Shown here in pieces: positions 7,698 through 16,603 of a DNA stretch of 64,000 bases. The DNA comes from VGTK01 sp046327915. GTDB lineage: Bacteria; Desulfobacterota; Binatia; UBA12015. The notes under the pieces were generated by a model. That model was given only the letters and a program-made list of their open reading frames with translations, searched no databases and had not been told where the DNA came from. The translations under genes and the position numbers were made by a program. The stretch lies in NCBI GenBank assembly GCA_046327915.1, contig JAXLXO010000003.1:1-64000 (forward strand), given 5' to 3'. Within the stretch, counting starts at the first letter, position 1. Each line of letters opens with the position of its first letter.

Positions 7698-9560
7698 TCA
7701 CCCGACCGCCTTCGCCGCCGGCGTGTGCGCCTTGCGGAACGTCAGCCCGGCGAACTGCCCCGACTTCCGCCAGTCGTCGATGTACTGGAAGTACGCGACC
7801 GGCCCGAGCGGGTAGCTGCCGACGTTCAGCTTGTCGCGCCGGGTCATCTCGCGGCCCTCGTTGTTGTAGTAGCCCGGCGTGCACTCGGGGTTGCCGAGGA
7901 AGCTCTGCGGCGCGTCGGCGATCTGCTGCGTCCACGCGCTCTCGGCGTCCGGCGTGACCTCGACCTCCTCCTGGCCGGTTGCGAGAGCGTGCTTGACGAT
8001 CGTGGTGATCGTCGTGCCGGCCTCCACGAGATTGTGCGTGATGTTCGAGATCAGGCCGCCGCCGTGCACGAGGCCGACGATGAACAGGTTCGGGAAGCCG
8101 TGCACGTGGATGCCGTGCAGCGTGCTCATGCCGTCCTTCCAGTGCTCGGACAGCTTCTCGCCGCCGCGACCGACGGTCTCGAAGCCCGCACGGCGCACGA
8201 AGTCGGTCGCGAACTCGAAGCCCGACGCGAACACCAGGCAGTCGAGCTCGTAGTGCTTGCCGCCGACCCAGACGCCCTTCTCGTCGATGCGCTCGACGCC
8301 CTTCCCGTCCGTGTCGATCAGGTGCACGTTCGGGCGGTTGAAGGTCTGCAGGTACTCGTCGTGGAAGCACGGACGCTTGCACAGCTGGCGGTACCAGGGC
8401 TTCAGCAGCGTCGCGGTCTTCGGGTCCTTGACGATCGCGTCCACGCGGGCGCGGATCTCGGTCATCTTCTCGTCGTCGCTGTCCTCGAAGGCCTTCTGGA
8501 TCGCCGCCATGTCGAGGATGCTGCCGCTCTGCCCGAGGTCCTTGACGATGCGGTCGCGGACGCGGATCGCGATGTCGGTCCAGCCGTCCTTGACGAGGTC
8601 CTCGTCGGCGAAGCCGCCGGTCTGGAGCGTCGCGAAGTTCAGCAGCCACTCCTTCTGCCAGCCGGGCTCAAGCGACGCGAACCACTTCTCGTCGATGGGG
8701 TGGTTGTTGCGCACGTCGATCGACGACGGCGTGCGCTGGAAGACGTAGAGCTCCTTCGCGTCGCGGCCGAGCGGCGGGATGCACTGAACGGCGGTCGCAC
8801 CCGTGCCGATGATGCCGACCCGCTTGTCGGCGAGCTTCGTCATCGGCGCGCCGTCCGGCGTGCCGCCGGTCCAGGCGTAGTCCCAGCGGCTGGTGTGGAA
8901 CGCGTGTCCGCCGAAGCTCTCGATGCCCGGGATGCCGGGCAGCTTCGGCTTGTGCAGCGGGCCGAGGCCCATCGCGACGAAGCGCGCGCGGATGCGGTCG
9001 CCGCGATCGGTGTGGATGATCCAGCGCGAGTCCGCATCGTCCCACTCGAGCTGCGTGATGTTGGTCGAGAAGAGCGCGTTCTTGCGCAGCTCGAAGACCT
9101 CGGCGATGCGCAGCGCGTGGCGCCAGATCTCCGGCGCGAACACGTACTTCATGGTCGGCCGCGTGCCGACCTCCTCCATCAGCGGCAGGTAGACCATCGC
9201 CGCCGTGTCGCACATCGCGCCGGGGTACCGGTTCCAGTACCAGACGCCGCCGAAGTCGCCGCCGCCCTCGATGATGTGGAAGTCCTCGATGCCGGCCTGC
9301 TTCATGCGCGCGCCGGTGCAGAGCCCCGCGAAGCCGCCGCCGATGAAGGCGACCGTGACCTCGTCCGTGACCGGCTTGCGATCGACGCGCGGCACGTACG
9401 GATCCTCGACGAAGTGCGCGTAGCGACCCTTGGGCTCGAGGTACTGGTCGTTGCCGTCCGCGCGCATGCGCTTGTCGCGCTCCGAGCGATAGCGGACGCG
9501 CAGCGCGTCGCGCTCCTCCTGGGACAGATGGACGTGGCCGTCGGCGGACGTGGTCGACAT
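7698..9560 (-). CDS. flavin-containing Baeyer-Villiger-type monooxygenase
   Basis: 620 aa. Two Rossmann motifs are visible: FAD-binding IGGGFAGLCTGARM near residue 75 and NADPH-binding GIIGTGATAVQ near residue 240. The BVMO fingerprint F-x-G-x3-H-T-x2-W is present as FGGHAFHTSRWD. The N-terminal extension (RYRSERDKRMRADGNDQY) is typical of the longer BVMOs such as phenylacetone or steroid/ketone monooxygenases. The family inserts oxygen next to a ketone to give an ester or lactone. It is a paralog of the frameshifted gene at 31089-32896. A perfect 18-bp palindrome lies 74 bp upstream of its start. Confidence 0.9.
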   Translation of the reverse strand: MSTTSADGHVHLSQEERDALRVRYRSERDKRMRADGNDQYLEPKGRYAHFVEDPYVPRVDRKPVTDEVTVAFIGGGFAGLCTGARMKQAGIEDFHIIEGGGDFGGVWYWNRYPGAMCDTAAMVYLPLMEEVGTRPTMKYVFAPEIWRHALRIAEVFELRKNALFSTNITQLEWDDADSRWIIHTDRGDRIRARFVAMGLGPLHKPKLPGIPGIESFGGHAFHTSRWDYAWTGGTPDGAPMTKLADKRVGIIGTGATAVQCIPPLGRDAKELYVFQRTPSSIDVRNNHPIDEKWFASLEPGWQKEWLLNFATLQTGGFADEDLVKDGWTDIAIRVRDRIVKDLGQSGSILDMAAIQKAFEDSDDEKMTEIRARVDAIVKDPKTATLLKPWYRQLCKRPCFHDEYLQTFNRPNVHLIDTDGKGVERIDEKGVWVGGKHYELDCLVFASGFEFATDFVRRAGFETVGRGGEKLSEHWKDGMSTLHGIHVHGFPNLFIVGLVHGGGLISNITHNLVEAGTTITTIVKHALATGQEEVEVTPDAESAWTQQIADAPQSFLGNPECTPGYYNNEGREMTRRDKLNVGSYPLGPVAYFQYIDDWRKSGQFAGLTFRKAHTPAAKAVG

Positions 9561-9633
9561 CGTTGGACCTCCTCGAGCCGCGGCCGCGTGCCGCGGCGGA
9601 TCGGCTCAGGCGCGAGCAGTCCGCGTGCCAGAA

Positions 9634-9651
9634 CCCGACCGCCCGGTCGGG
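9634..9651. promoter_or_regulatory. 18-bp palindrome, candidate repressor operator
   Basis: CCCGACCGCCCGGTCGGG: two perfect 8-bp arms with a 2-bp centre, in the 218-bp gene-free stretch (9561-9778) upstream of the monooxygenase gene. The symmetry and length suit a dimeric TetR-type repressor. No regulator gene is adjacent, but three TetR genes occur elsewhere in the window. The remainder of the stretch shows no gene. Confidence 0.45.
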
Positions 9652-9778
9652 CGCGCACGCAAGGGTCTGCTGAGCACGTTTTCCCACGCGCGCAAAGCAA
9701 AGCGTCCCGCGGTTCCGATTCCTGCTCGCCGCAACGTGTCAAGAACAGCCGGGGAGCGGCACTCGCCGCACGGCGCGA

Positions 9779-11509
9779 TCAGCCCTGCGACGCCGCCGCC
9801 AGCTGATCCCGCAGCGCGCGGCGCAGCAGCTTGCCGCTCGCGTTGCGCGGCAGCGGCTCGTCGAACACGAACACGCGCGACGGGATCTTGAAGGCCGCCA
9901 GGTGCGCGCCGACGTGCTTCTTCAGCGCCTCGGGGTCCAGCGCATGTCCCGGCTTCGGGTACACCGCGACGGCCAGCTCCTCGCCGAGCCGCTCGTGCGG
10001 CAGGCCGAAGGCCGCGCACTCGTAGGTGTCGGGAAACGCGTAGACGACGTTCTCGACCTCGGAGCACGAGATGTTCTCGCCGGCGCGCAGCACGATGTCC
10101 TTGGCGCGGTCGACGAGGAAGAGGAAGCCCTCGTCGTCGAGGTAGCCGAGGTCGCCGGTGCGGAGCCAGCCGTCCTCGGCCAGCACCTCGGCGGTCTCCT
10201 TCGGCTTGTTCCAGTAGCCGCGGAAGAGATGCGGCCCGCGGAAGCAGACCTCGCCCACCTCGCCCGTGGCGGCGACCTTGCCGCTGACCTGGTCCACGAC
10301 GCGGATCTCGCAGATCGGAACGACGCGCCCCGTGCTCGCGGGCTTGCGCACGTAGTCGTCGCCGGTGTTGCCGGGACCGAAGGCGTTGGTCTCGGTCATG
10401 CCGTAGCCGATGTTGGGACGTCCGCGCTTGAAGCTCGACTCGATGCGCTTGACGAGCGCGGTCGGCGCAGCGGCGCCTCCGCCCCCGACCGACTGCAGGC
10501 TCGACGTGTCGGTGCTCGCGAACTTCGGCGACTCGAGCAGATCGTGCGACTGCGTCGGCACCCCGACGAAGGTGGTCACGCGCTCGCGCTCGATCAGCTC
10601 CAGCGCGCGCTCGGGCGACCACTTGTACATCATCACGAGCTTGTTGCCGCCGAGGGTCGCGCCGAGCATCACCGGCACGAGCCCGGTCACGTGGAACAGC
10701 GGGACGATCAGGATGTAGCAGGTCGGATACGGGTGCGGCTCCTTCGGCGGCCGCGCGACGACGTTGGCGATCGCGCGGCACGCGAACGCGAACAGCGACT
10801 GCAGGATCGCGCGGTGCGTGGACACGACGCCCTTCGGGTGCGCGGTGGTGCCCGAGGTGTAGAGGATCATCGCGTCGGAGTCGGGATCGACCGGCTCGTC
10901 CGGCATCTCGGCACCTTCGAAGGGCTCGACGACGTCCTCGTAGCGCTCGACGCGCGCCGGCAGATCCACCGCCGCGTCGCAGCGCACCGCGACGACGACG
11001 ACGTCCAGCGCACCGAGCAGCGGCGCCACGCGCTCGACCCGCTCCTGGTCCGCGAGCAGCACGCGCGATCCGGAGTCGCGAAGCCCGTAGTCCAGTTCCT
11101 CGGTCGTCCACCACGCGTTGACGCCGACCGCCACCGCACCGATCGCGGTGATCGCGAAGTAGGCGAAGATCCATTCGGGGTAGTTGCGCATCGCGATCGC
11201 GACGCGATCGCCGGGCATGATGCCGAACTGTCCCACGAGTGCGCTCGCCAGCGCGTCGATCCGCGCGACGCCTTCGGCAAACGAGTAGCGCTCGTCCTCG
11301 TACACGAGCCAGGTCGCGTCGCCCTTGGCACGCAATCCGTCGACGAACTCGCGCAGCGACGGCGGCGCGTTACGGAACAGCTTGACGGGCACGCCGCGGA
11401 TCGTACCGTCGCCCATCTCGAACGCCGCGCCCGGCGCGGTGAGGGTCGTGAGGGCCTGCTCCCACGTGGCGGCGGGAGCGGTCGTGGCGGATCCCGGATC
11501 GGACTTCAT
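9779..11509 (-). CDS. AMP-dependent acyl-CoA synthetase/ligase
   Basis: 576 aa. ANL-superfamily motifs: P-loop-like MILYTSGTTAHPKGVV near residue 220, an aromatic-rich IGYGMTETNAFG (A5) near residue 360, WLRTGDLGYLDDEGFL (A7), VDRAKDIVLRAGENI (A8) and the C-terminal Lys in LPRNASGKLLRR (A10). It should adenylate a carboxylic acid and transfer it to CoA. Fatty or aromatic acid substrates are possible; nothing in the sequence decides. It lies upstream of the monooxygenase on the same strand, with 218 bp between, and could activate the acid released after ester cleavage. That link is inference. Confidence 0.9.
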   Translation of the reverse strand: MKSDPGSATTAPAATWEQALTTLTAPGAAFEMGDGTIRGVPVKLFRNAPPSLREFVDGLRAKGDATWLVYEDERYSFAEGVARIDALASALVGQFGIMPGDRVAIAMRNYPEWIFAYFAITAIGAVAVGVNAWWTTEELDYGLRDSGSRVLLADQERVERVAPLLGALDVVVVAVRCDAAVDLPARVERYEDVVEPFEGAEMPDEPVDPDSDAMILYTSGTTAHPKGVVSTHRAILQSLFAFACRAIANVVARPPKEPHPYPTCYILIVPLFHVTGLVPVMLGATLGGNKLVMMYKWSPERALELIERERVTTFVGVPTQSHDLLESPKFASTDTSSLQSVGGGGAAAPTALVKRIESSFKRGRPNIGYGMTETNAFGPGNTGDDYVRKPASTGRVVPICEIRVVDQVSGKVAATGEVGEVCFRGPHLFRGYWNKPKETAEVLAEDGWLRTGDLGYLDDEGFLFLVDRAKDIVLRAGENISCSEVENVVYAFPDTYECAAFGLPHERLGEELAVAVYPKPGHALDPEALKKHVGAHLAAFKIPSRVFVFDEPLPRNASGKLLRRALRDQLAAASQG

Positions 11510-11579
11510 CCCGCCGGTCTATGCAAAGCGTCCCGCGCTGTCCACGGCGTTGCCGCAGCACCGTGGGGGACGCACGGCG

Positions 11580-12425
11580 TCACGACGTCATGAACTCCGC
11601 GAACTGCGGCAGGTCGTCCTCGATCTCGAACCACGGCGCCTTCGACGCCGCGTAGATGTGCCGCTCGGGACGTGAGCCGGGGTCGTCGTCGAGGCTGCCC
11701 GCGGGGATCGAAACGTAGCCGAGCGGATTCACTCGCGGCGTCTTCGAGCCGCACGTCCGGCAGAAGCTCTGCGTGAAGCGCTCCGCCTCCGGCACCTTGT
11801 ACGCGTCGATGCCGCTCTCTCCGCTCACCCAGCGGAAGCGGCGCGCGTCGAGGAACAGGTTCGACGCATGCGCTCCACCGCGCCCACGGCGGCAGCGCGA
11901 GCAGTGGCAGTTGTGCCACGCATCGACGGGCTTCTCGAACTCGAACGCGACCGCCCCGCACAGGCAGCTGCCGCCGACGCGTGCGTCGTGGCCGCCGCGC
12001 GGCTGCGACGGGAAGAGCTCGGGATCGGCGTAGCCCGGCGGATAGGCGTCGAAGCGCGGCAGGCCGTCGTCCGGCAGGTCGTACCAGGGCGCCTTCGAGG
12101 CGACGAAGATGTGCGCCACCGGACGTCCGCCCGGATCGCCTTCGACGTTGCCGAACGCGACCCACACCGTTCCGTCGACGGCCGTGCCCGGAACGATCGA
12201 TCCGCATCCGGCGCAGAAGCGGCGCTCGCTGCGCGGCGACGACTGGTAGCCGCGGATCCGGTCCGCGCCGCGCGTGAAGCGGAAGTCGGCAGCGGGGAAT
12301 CCTCCGGTCGTGGTGAACGGGGCACCCGACACCTTCCTGCAGATGCCGCAGTGACAGTGATGCACCAGCTCGCCCGGGCCGCTTCCCTCCCAGGCGACGT
12401 CTCCGCAAAGGCAGCTCCCGCGCAT
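11580..12425 (-). CDS. tandem GFA-domain protein
   Basis: 281 aa made of two GFA/Mss4-like domains (about residues 1-125 and 140-281). Each has the Cys clusters of this zinc-binding fold: GSCLCGDV, HCHCGICRKVSG and CAGCG in the first; GSCLCGAV, NCHCSRCRRGRG and CRTCGSKTP in the second. Each domain ends with the shared segment ASKAPWY/ASKAPWF, so the gene arose by internal duplication. GFA proteins are named after a reported glutathione-dependent formaldehyde-activating enzyme, but most have no proven activity. The start at 12425 puts the first Cys cluster at the N-terminus as in single-domain relatives. Confidence 0.85.
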   Translation of the reverse strand: MRGSCLCGDVAWEGSGPGELVHHCHCGICRKVSGAPFTTTGGFPAADFRFTRGADRIRGYQSSPRSERRFCAGCGSIVPGTAVDGTVWVAFGNVEGDPGGRPVAHIFVASKAPWYDLPDDGLPRFDAYPPGYADPELFPSQPRGGHDARVGGSCLCGAVAFEFEKPVDAWHNCHCSRCRRGRGGAHASNLFLDARRFRWVSGESGIDAYKVPEAERFTQSFCRTCGSKTPRVNPLGYVSIPAGSLDDDPGSRPERHIYAASKAPWFEIEDDLPQFAEFMTS

Positions 12426-12527
12426 GCTCACCTCCCGCGCGCTTCCTATCGCGGCCGCGAAGCTCGCGACAGCCACCCCTCGCGACGGTCGTGGAGCGCG
12501 CGACGCCGCACTCCGCGCGCCGCGCCG

Positions 12528-13724
12528 TCAAGCAGCGCGGCCGACCAGCCCCGTGCGCACGAACGCCTCGAGCAGCAGGTCGCTGACCTCGCGCTCGACG
12601 AGGAAGGACACGTGCCCACCGCGGTACTGCACGAGCCGCGGACGTCCCCAGTGCTCCCACAGCGCGAGCGTCTGTCGCGGCGGCGTCAGCGTGTCCGCGA
12701 GACCGCCGAAGAGGTAGCAGCGCGTGCGATCGTTGCGCAGCTGCAGTGCCAGCGGCGACACGACGCGCAGCATGGTCGCGACGCGCTCCCACGGGAAGCC
12801 CAGCAGCTCGGTGCCGCGCAGCAAGGCCGGCGGGATGTGCGAGTGCAGCAGCTCGACGAAGTCGATCGCCGGGATGCCGATCACGACGCAGTCGAAGCCC
12901 TCCTCGATCGAGGCGAGCGCCGCCGCCGTGTAGGCGCCGAGCGACACGCCGTAGATGCCGACCGCCGGTGCGGCGTGCTCCTGCCGGAGCCAGGCCGTCA
13001 AGCGCCGGAGGTCCCACAGCATCTGCGCCTGCGCGTGCAGCGTGTCGACGAAGTCGCCGCAGAGATAGCCGTCGCCGCCGCGCGTGCCGGGAATCGTGCG
13101 TGGACCGTGGAACGGCTGCACGGGAATCGCGACGTTGAGCCCGAGATCGCGGTGCAGCCAGTGCGCGCGAAAGCCCGCGACGTCCACCTGCAGATGCCCC
13201 ATGCGGTAGGCGGGGATGCAGACCAGCCACGGACGCGGCGGTCCGGGATGGCGGAACAGCCGCACGTGGCCGACGTGGTTCGCCTCGTACGACATCCAGC
13301 GCTCCGCGCCGGGCTCGCCGTCCCACGGCTCGTAGCCGCTGTCGAAGGTCAGGTGCTCGAACGGCAGGCCGCGCACCGTCTCGCGCGCCACGGTCTGCGG
13401 CACCAGCGCGGACGGCTTGCGGTGATAACCCTCGGGCTCGTCGATCCAGCCCTGCTCCGCGAACAGGTCGATCGCGCTCTCGACCTCGGACCGCACGCGA
13501 TGTCCGTCGAGGAACGCGCCGATGTTCGCGCCGACCATCAGCTCGCTCGCGAAGAAGAGCTCGTCGAGCGCGACCTTGGCCTGAAGCAGCAGGTCCGACC
13601 ACGTCGGGATCAGCCAGTCGGTCGTGCGCCGGTCCCAGTCGGCGATCCAGCGCATGCCGAACACGGCGGGCGTTGCGGCCGAACGCGCCGCGAGCTGGGC
13701 TCCGTCGACGAGATAGCGGTACAT
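12528..13724 (-). CDS. alpha/beta hydrolase
   Basis: 398 aa. The nucleophile elbow GVSLGAY is in the middle of the protein. A late Asp (FGGLADTLTPP) and His (YRGGHVSFL) complete a plausible triad. The long N-terminal part before the core (about 150 residues, WIADWDRRTTDWLIP) is unlike short esterases and I do not recognise a named family. The start at 13724 is chosen because upstream codons are of poor quality. It sits between the GFA gene and an esterase, all on the minus strand, next to two wax-ester synthases, so a lipid ester substrate is plausible. Confidence 0.75.
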   Translation of the reverse strand: MYRYLVDGAQLAARSAATPAVFGMRWIADWDRRTTDWLIPTWSDLLLQAKVALDELFFASELMVGANIGAFLDGHRVRSEVESAIDLFAEQGWIDEPEGYHRKPSALVPQTVARETVRGLPFEHLTFDSGYEPWDGEPGAERWMSYEANHVGHVRLFRHPGPPRPWLVCIPAYRMGHLQVDVAGFRAHWLHRDLGLNVAIPVQPFHGPRTIPGTRGGDGYLCGDFVDTLHAQAQMLWDLRRLTAWLRQEHAAPAVGIYGVSLGAYTAAALASIEEGFDCVVIGIPAIDFVELLHSHIPPALLRGTELLGFPWERVATMLRVVSPLALQLRNDRTRCYLFGGLADTLTPPRQTLALWEHWGRPRLVQYRGGHVSFLVEREVSDLLLEAFVRTGLVGRAA

Positions 13725-13821
13725 CGCTGCGCGACGCGCTATCACGACCGGTGCGCGCCGGACAACCACCGATTCGCGCCCGCGCGGCAGCGTCCCGGGC
13801 GTGCGCGACCCGCGCTGCGCG

Positions 13822-15066
13822 TCAGGCCGCGGCGCGGCGCGCGTAGAGCGCGTGCAGATAGCCGAGGAAGCAGGCCACCGCGTCCACCGCGTGCGCGCTG
13901 CGCCGCGAGTGGAAGGTGTCGAACGCGTGCTGCGCACCGGGCAGCTCCGCGTAGAGAACCGGGTTCGCCGACACGGCGCGCAGCGCCTCGACGAAGTGCC
14001 GCGCCTCCTCGACGTACGCGAGCGCGTCGTGCGTGCCGTGGATCACGAAGAACGGCGGCGCGCCGGCGTGCACCTTCGCGATCGGCGATGCGTCGTCCCA
14101 GCGCGCGCGGTCGGACTGCGGCGAGCACTTCATCACCACGCGCTCGAGGAACGGCACCATCGACGCGCTGCCGCGCGTGCCGTTTCGATCGAGGAAGTCG
14201 TAGACGCCGTAGAACGGCACGCAGGCCGCGACCGACGTGTCCACGCTCTCGAAGCCGGGCTGGAAGCGCGCATCGTTCGCGGTGAGCGCGACCAGCGCCG
14301 CGAGGTGTCCGCCGGCCGAGCCGCCGGTGACGACGACGAAGTCCGGATCCGCGCCGTGGCGCGCGCCCTCCGTGCGGATCCACGCGAGCGCGCGCTTGAC
14401 GTCGATCAGGTGGTCGGGAAACGTCGCGCGCGGCGACAGGCGGTAGTTCGCCGCGACGCAGACCCAGCCTTCCGACGCGAGACGGTTCATGAGCGGCAGC
14501 GCCTGCTGGTCCTTGCGGCCGATGGTCCAGCCGCCGCCGTGGATCTGCAGCAGCGTCGGACGGAGACCGCTGCGCTCGCGGGGCCGGTAGACGTCGAGGT
14601 GGTGACGGTGCCCCGCCGGTCCGTACGGGATGTCGGCGATGCGCTCGACGCCCGCGCGCCGCATGCGGAACGGACGCGCGATGCGCCGGAACGGCACGTG
14701 CGCCGGCAGCTCGCGCAAGCGGCTCGCGGCGTCCGGGTCGTGCGCCAGCCCGTCGCGCAGCGCGCGCGTGAACACCTCCGCGCTGTGCGCCGAGCGTCCG
14801 TGCAACCGGACGAGACCGGCCCACGACGTCAGCGTCAAGAGCAGACCGAGCCAGCCCTGCCACGCGCCGAGCGCGCCGTACGCGACGAACGCGAGCGTCG
14901 CGACCGCCTGCCACGCGACGTGGTGCAGCGCGAGCTCGCCGGTCATCCACGCGGTGAAGAAGTACGGCACCTGCAGCACGGCGAGGCTGCGCGCGCGGAA
15001 CAGCGCGCTCGCCGTGCAGGCGAGCCCGAGCGCGCTCACCGCGAGGAAGAGGCCGGGCGCGCTCAC
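13822..15066 (-). CDS. membrane-anchored HSL-type esterase/lipase
   Basis: 414 aa with GTG start. The first 110 residues hold three or four hydrophobic segments (LFLAVSALGLACTASALF, AVATLAFVAYGALG, WLGLLLTLTSWAGLV). The rest is an alpha/beta hydrolase of the hormone-sensitive-lipase group, with oxyanion motif LQIHGGGWTIG, nucleophile elbow GGSAGGH, Asp in IHGTHDALA and His in LPGAQHAFD. The start GTG overlaps the TGA of the wax-ester synthase gene (GTGA), so the two are coupled. A lipase beside a wax-ester/triacylglycerol synthase suggests turnover of neutral lipid; the membrane anchor fits action at lipid inclusions or the inner membrane. Confidence 0.85.
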   Translation of the reverse strand: MSAPGLFLAVSALGLACTASALFRARSLAVLQVPYFFTAWMTGELALHHVAWQAVATLAFVAYGALGAWQGWLGLLLTLTSWAGLVRLHGRSAHSAEVFTRALRDGLAHDPDAASRLRELPAHVPFRRIARPFRMRRAGVERIADIPYGPAGHRHHLDVYRPRERSGLRPTLLQIHGGGWTIGRKDQQALPLMNRLASEGWVCVAANYRLSPRATFPDHLIDVKRALAWIRTEGARHGADPDFVVVTGGSAGGHLAALVALTANDARFQPGFESVDTSVAACVPFYGVYDFLDRNGTRGSASMVPFLERVVMKCSPQSDRARWDDASPIAKVHAGAPPFFVIHGTHDALAYVEEARHFVEALRAVSANPVLYAELPGAQHAFDTFHSRRSAHAVDAVACFLGYLHALYARRAAA

Positions 15067-16493
15067 GGCTCCGCCCCGCGCGCGACCGGGCGCGGGATGG
15101 TGGCCGCGGCCTCGCACACCGCGTCGAGCTCGGCGCGGAGATCCTGCGCGAAGGTCTCGAGGCCGGGGACGATGTCCCAGTCGGCGACGAGTCCGGCGTG
15201 GTAGCCGCCGTCGTAGGTCGAGAACGCGATGCCGAAGCCCTGGTCGTCGAGCAGCGGCACCAGCGGGTACGCGGCGACCAGGCGCGCGTCGAGCAGGTGC
15301 ACGGGGGTCCGCGGTCCGGGGATCTCTCCGACGATGAGGTTGCAGCCGTAGAGGCGCCGCCGCGCCGCGAGGCCCGCGCCGAGGCCGAAGCGTCCGCCGA
15401 GTGCCGCGACCTGCAGCAGGAAGTCGAGGTTGTGCAGGCGACCGTCGCGTCGCGCCTCGGCCATCACGCGCGACACGGCGCGGATCCGTCGGCGCACGTC
15501 GCCGAGCGCGACCGGCAGCGACACCACCGCGGCGTCGGTGCGATTCCCGGCCGCCGCCGCGCGCGCGTCCGCCGGCGACGAGATCACCGGCACGACGACG
15601 CGGATCTCGTCGCCCGTCACCCGCGTCCCCATGCGCGCGAGCAGACGCATCACCGCGCCGGACACCGCGGCGAGCCCGAGCTCCTGCACCGTGCAGCCGG
15701 CGCGCAGGGCGGCACGCTCGAGATCCGCGAGCGGCGCGCGCACCCAGCTCGTCAGGCGGTGCGGTCCGATCGGCCGGTTGAACGGCGTCGCGGGCGGCGG
15801 CGCGAGCGCCGCGCGCACGACCTCGCCGCCGATGTCCACCGCCTCGCGCCAGGCGCCGCCGCCGAGCCAGCGCGCCGACGACTGCACCGCCTGCACCGCG
15901 ATCTTCGCGCGCTCGACGAGGCCGTCGCGCAGCAACGCCTCCGGTCCGGGAGCCGGGCGCGGGATCCAGTCCGGCGACTCCTCGGGCACGGCGTGCGGCA
16001 CGGCGTCGAGCAGGCCCTTCATGAGGTTCACCGTCGAGCGGCCGTCCATCATGCAGTGATGGATCTTCGTCACCACCGCGAAGCGTCCCTCGGGCAGCCC
16101 CTCGATGACCCACAGCTCCCAGAGGGGCTTCGAGCGGTCGAGCGGCTGCGAGACGATCGACGACACCATGATGCGCAGCCGCGCCTCGTCGCCCGGCTCC
16201 GGCAGCGCCGCGTGCTGCACGTGGTAACGCAGCTTGAAGCTCTCGTCGTCGATCCACGCCGGACGGCCCTCGATCGGCGTCCACGCGAGCCGCTGCCGGA
16301 AGCGCGGGAAGCGGAACAGGCGCGCCGCGACGTGGCGGCGGATGGTGTCGATGTCGACGCCGCCGTCGCGGCGCGCGAGCGAGCCGCCGTCGAAGATCCA
16401 GACCCACGCGAGGTGCATGTGCGCGTTGGGACTCTCGAACAACAGGTACGAGGCGTCCTCTGCGGGAAGGCGCTCGGCGATGTAGTGTGGCAT
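15063..16493 (-). CDS. wax ester synthase/diacylglycerol acyltransferase (WS/DGAT)
   Basis: 476 aa, standard length for WS/DGAT. The catalytic motif HHxxxDG is present as IHHCMMDGRST near residue 140. The conserved PLWELWVIEGLPEGRFAVVT precedes it and a C-terminal half with VPVISSPADARAAAAGNRTD and GEIPGPRTPV follows. The enzyme joins an acyl-CoA to a fatty alcohol or diacylglycerol to make storage lipid. It is divergent from a second WS/DGAT (16604-18070) with 110 bp between them, and coupled to a lipase downstream. Confidence 0.93.
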   Translation of the reverse strand: MPHYIAERLPAEDASYLLFESPNAHMHLAWVWIFDGGSLARRDGGVDIDTIRRHVAARLFRFPRFRQRLAWTPIEGRPAWIDDESFKLRYHVQHAALPEPGDEARLRIMVSSIVSQPLDRSKPLWELWVIEGLPEGRFAVVTKIHHCMMDGRSTVNLMKGLLDAVPHAVPEESPDWIPRPAPGPEALLRDGLVERAKIAVQAVQSSARWLGGGAWREAVDIGGEVVRAALAPPPATPFNRPIGPHRLTSWVRAPLADLERAALRAGCTVQELGLAAVSGAVMRLLARMGTRVTGDEIRVVVPVISSPADARAAAAGNRTDAAVVSLPVALGDVRRRIRAVSRVMAEARRDGRLHNLDFLLQVAALGGRFGLGAGLAARRRLYGCNLIVGEIPGPRTPVHLLDARLVAAYPLVPLLDDQGFGIAFSTYDGGYHAGLVADWDIVPGLETFAQDLRAELDAVCEAAATIPRPVARGAEP

Positions 16494-16519
16494 CGGATTC
16501 GGGCCCCTGATTCTGCGCT

Positions 16520-16536
16520 TCACGCCGTACGCGTGA
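16520..16536. promoter_or_regulatory. inverted repeat between the divergent WS/DGAT genes
   Basis: TCACGC and GCGTGA arms separated by 5 bp, midway in the 110-bp region shared by the two divergent wax-ester synthase genes. Position and symmetry suit a shared operator; sequence alone cannot prove binding. Confidence 0.35.
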
Positions 16537-16603
16537 CGTGGCATCCTACAACGCCGGCAGCGGTCGTGAAGAGCGATTCGCGTGCCGGGGAGCTCGCGAA
16601 GCG

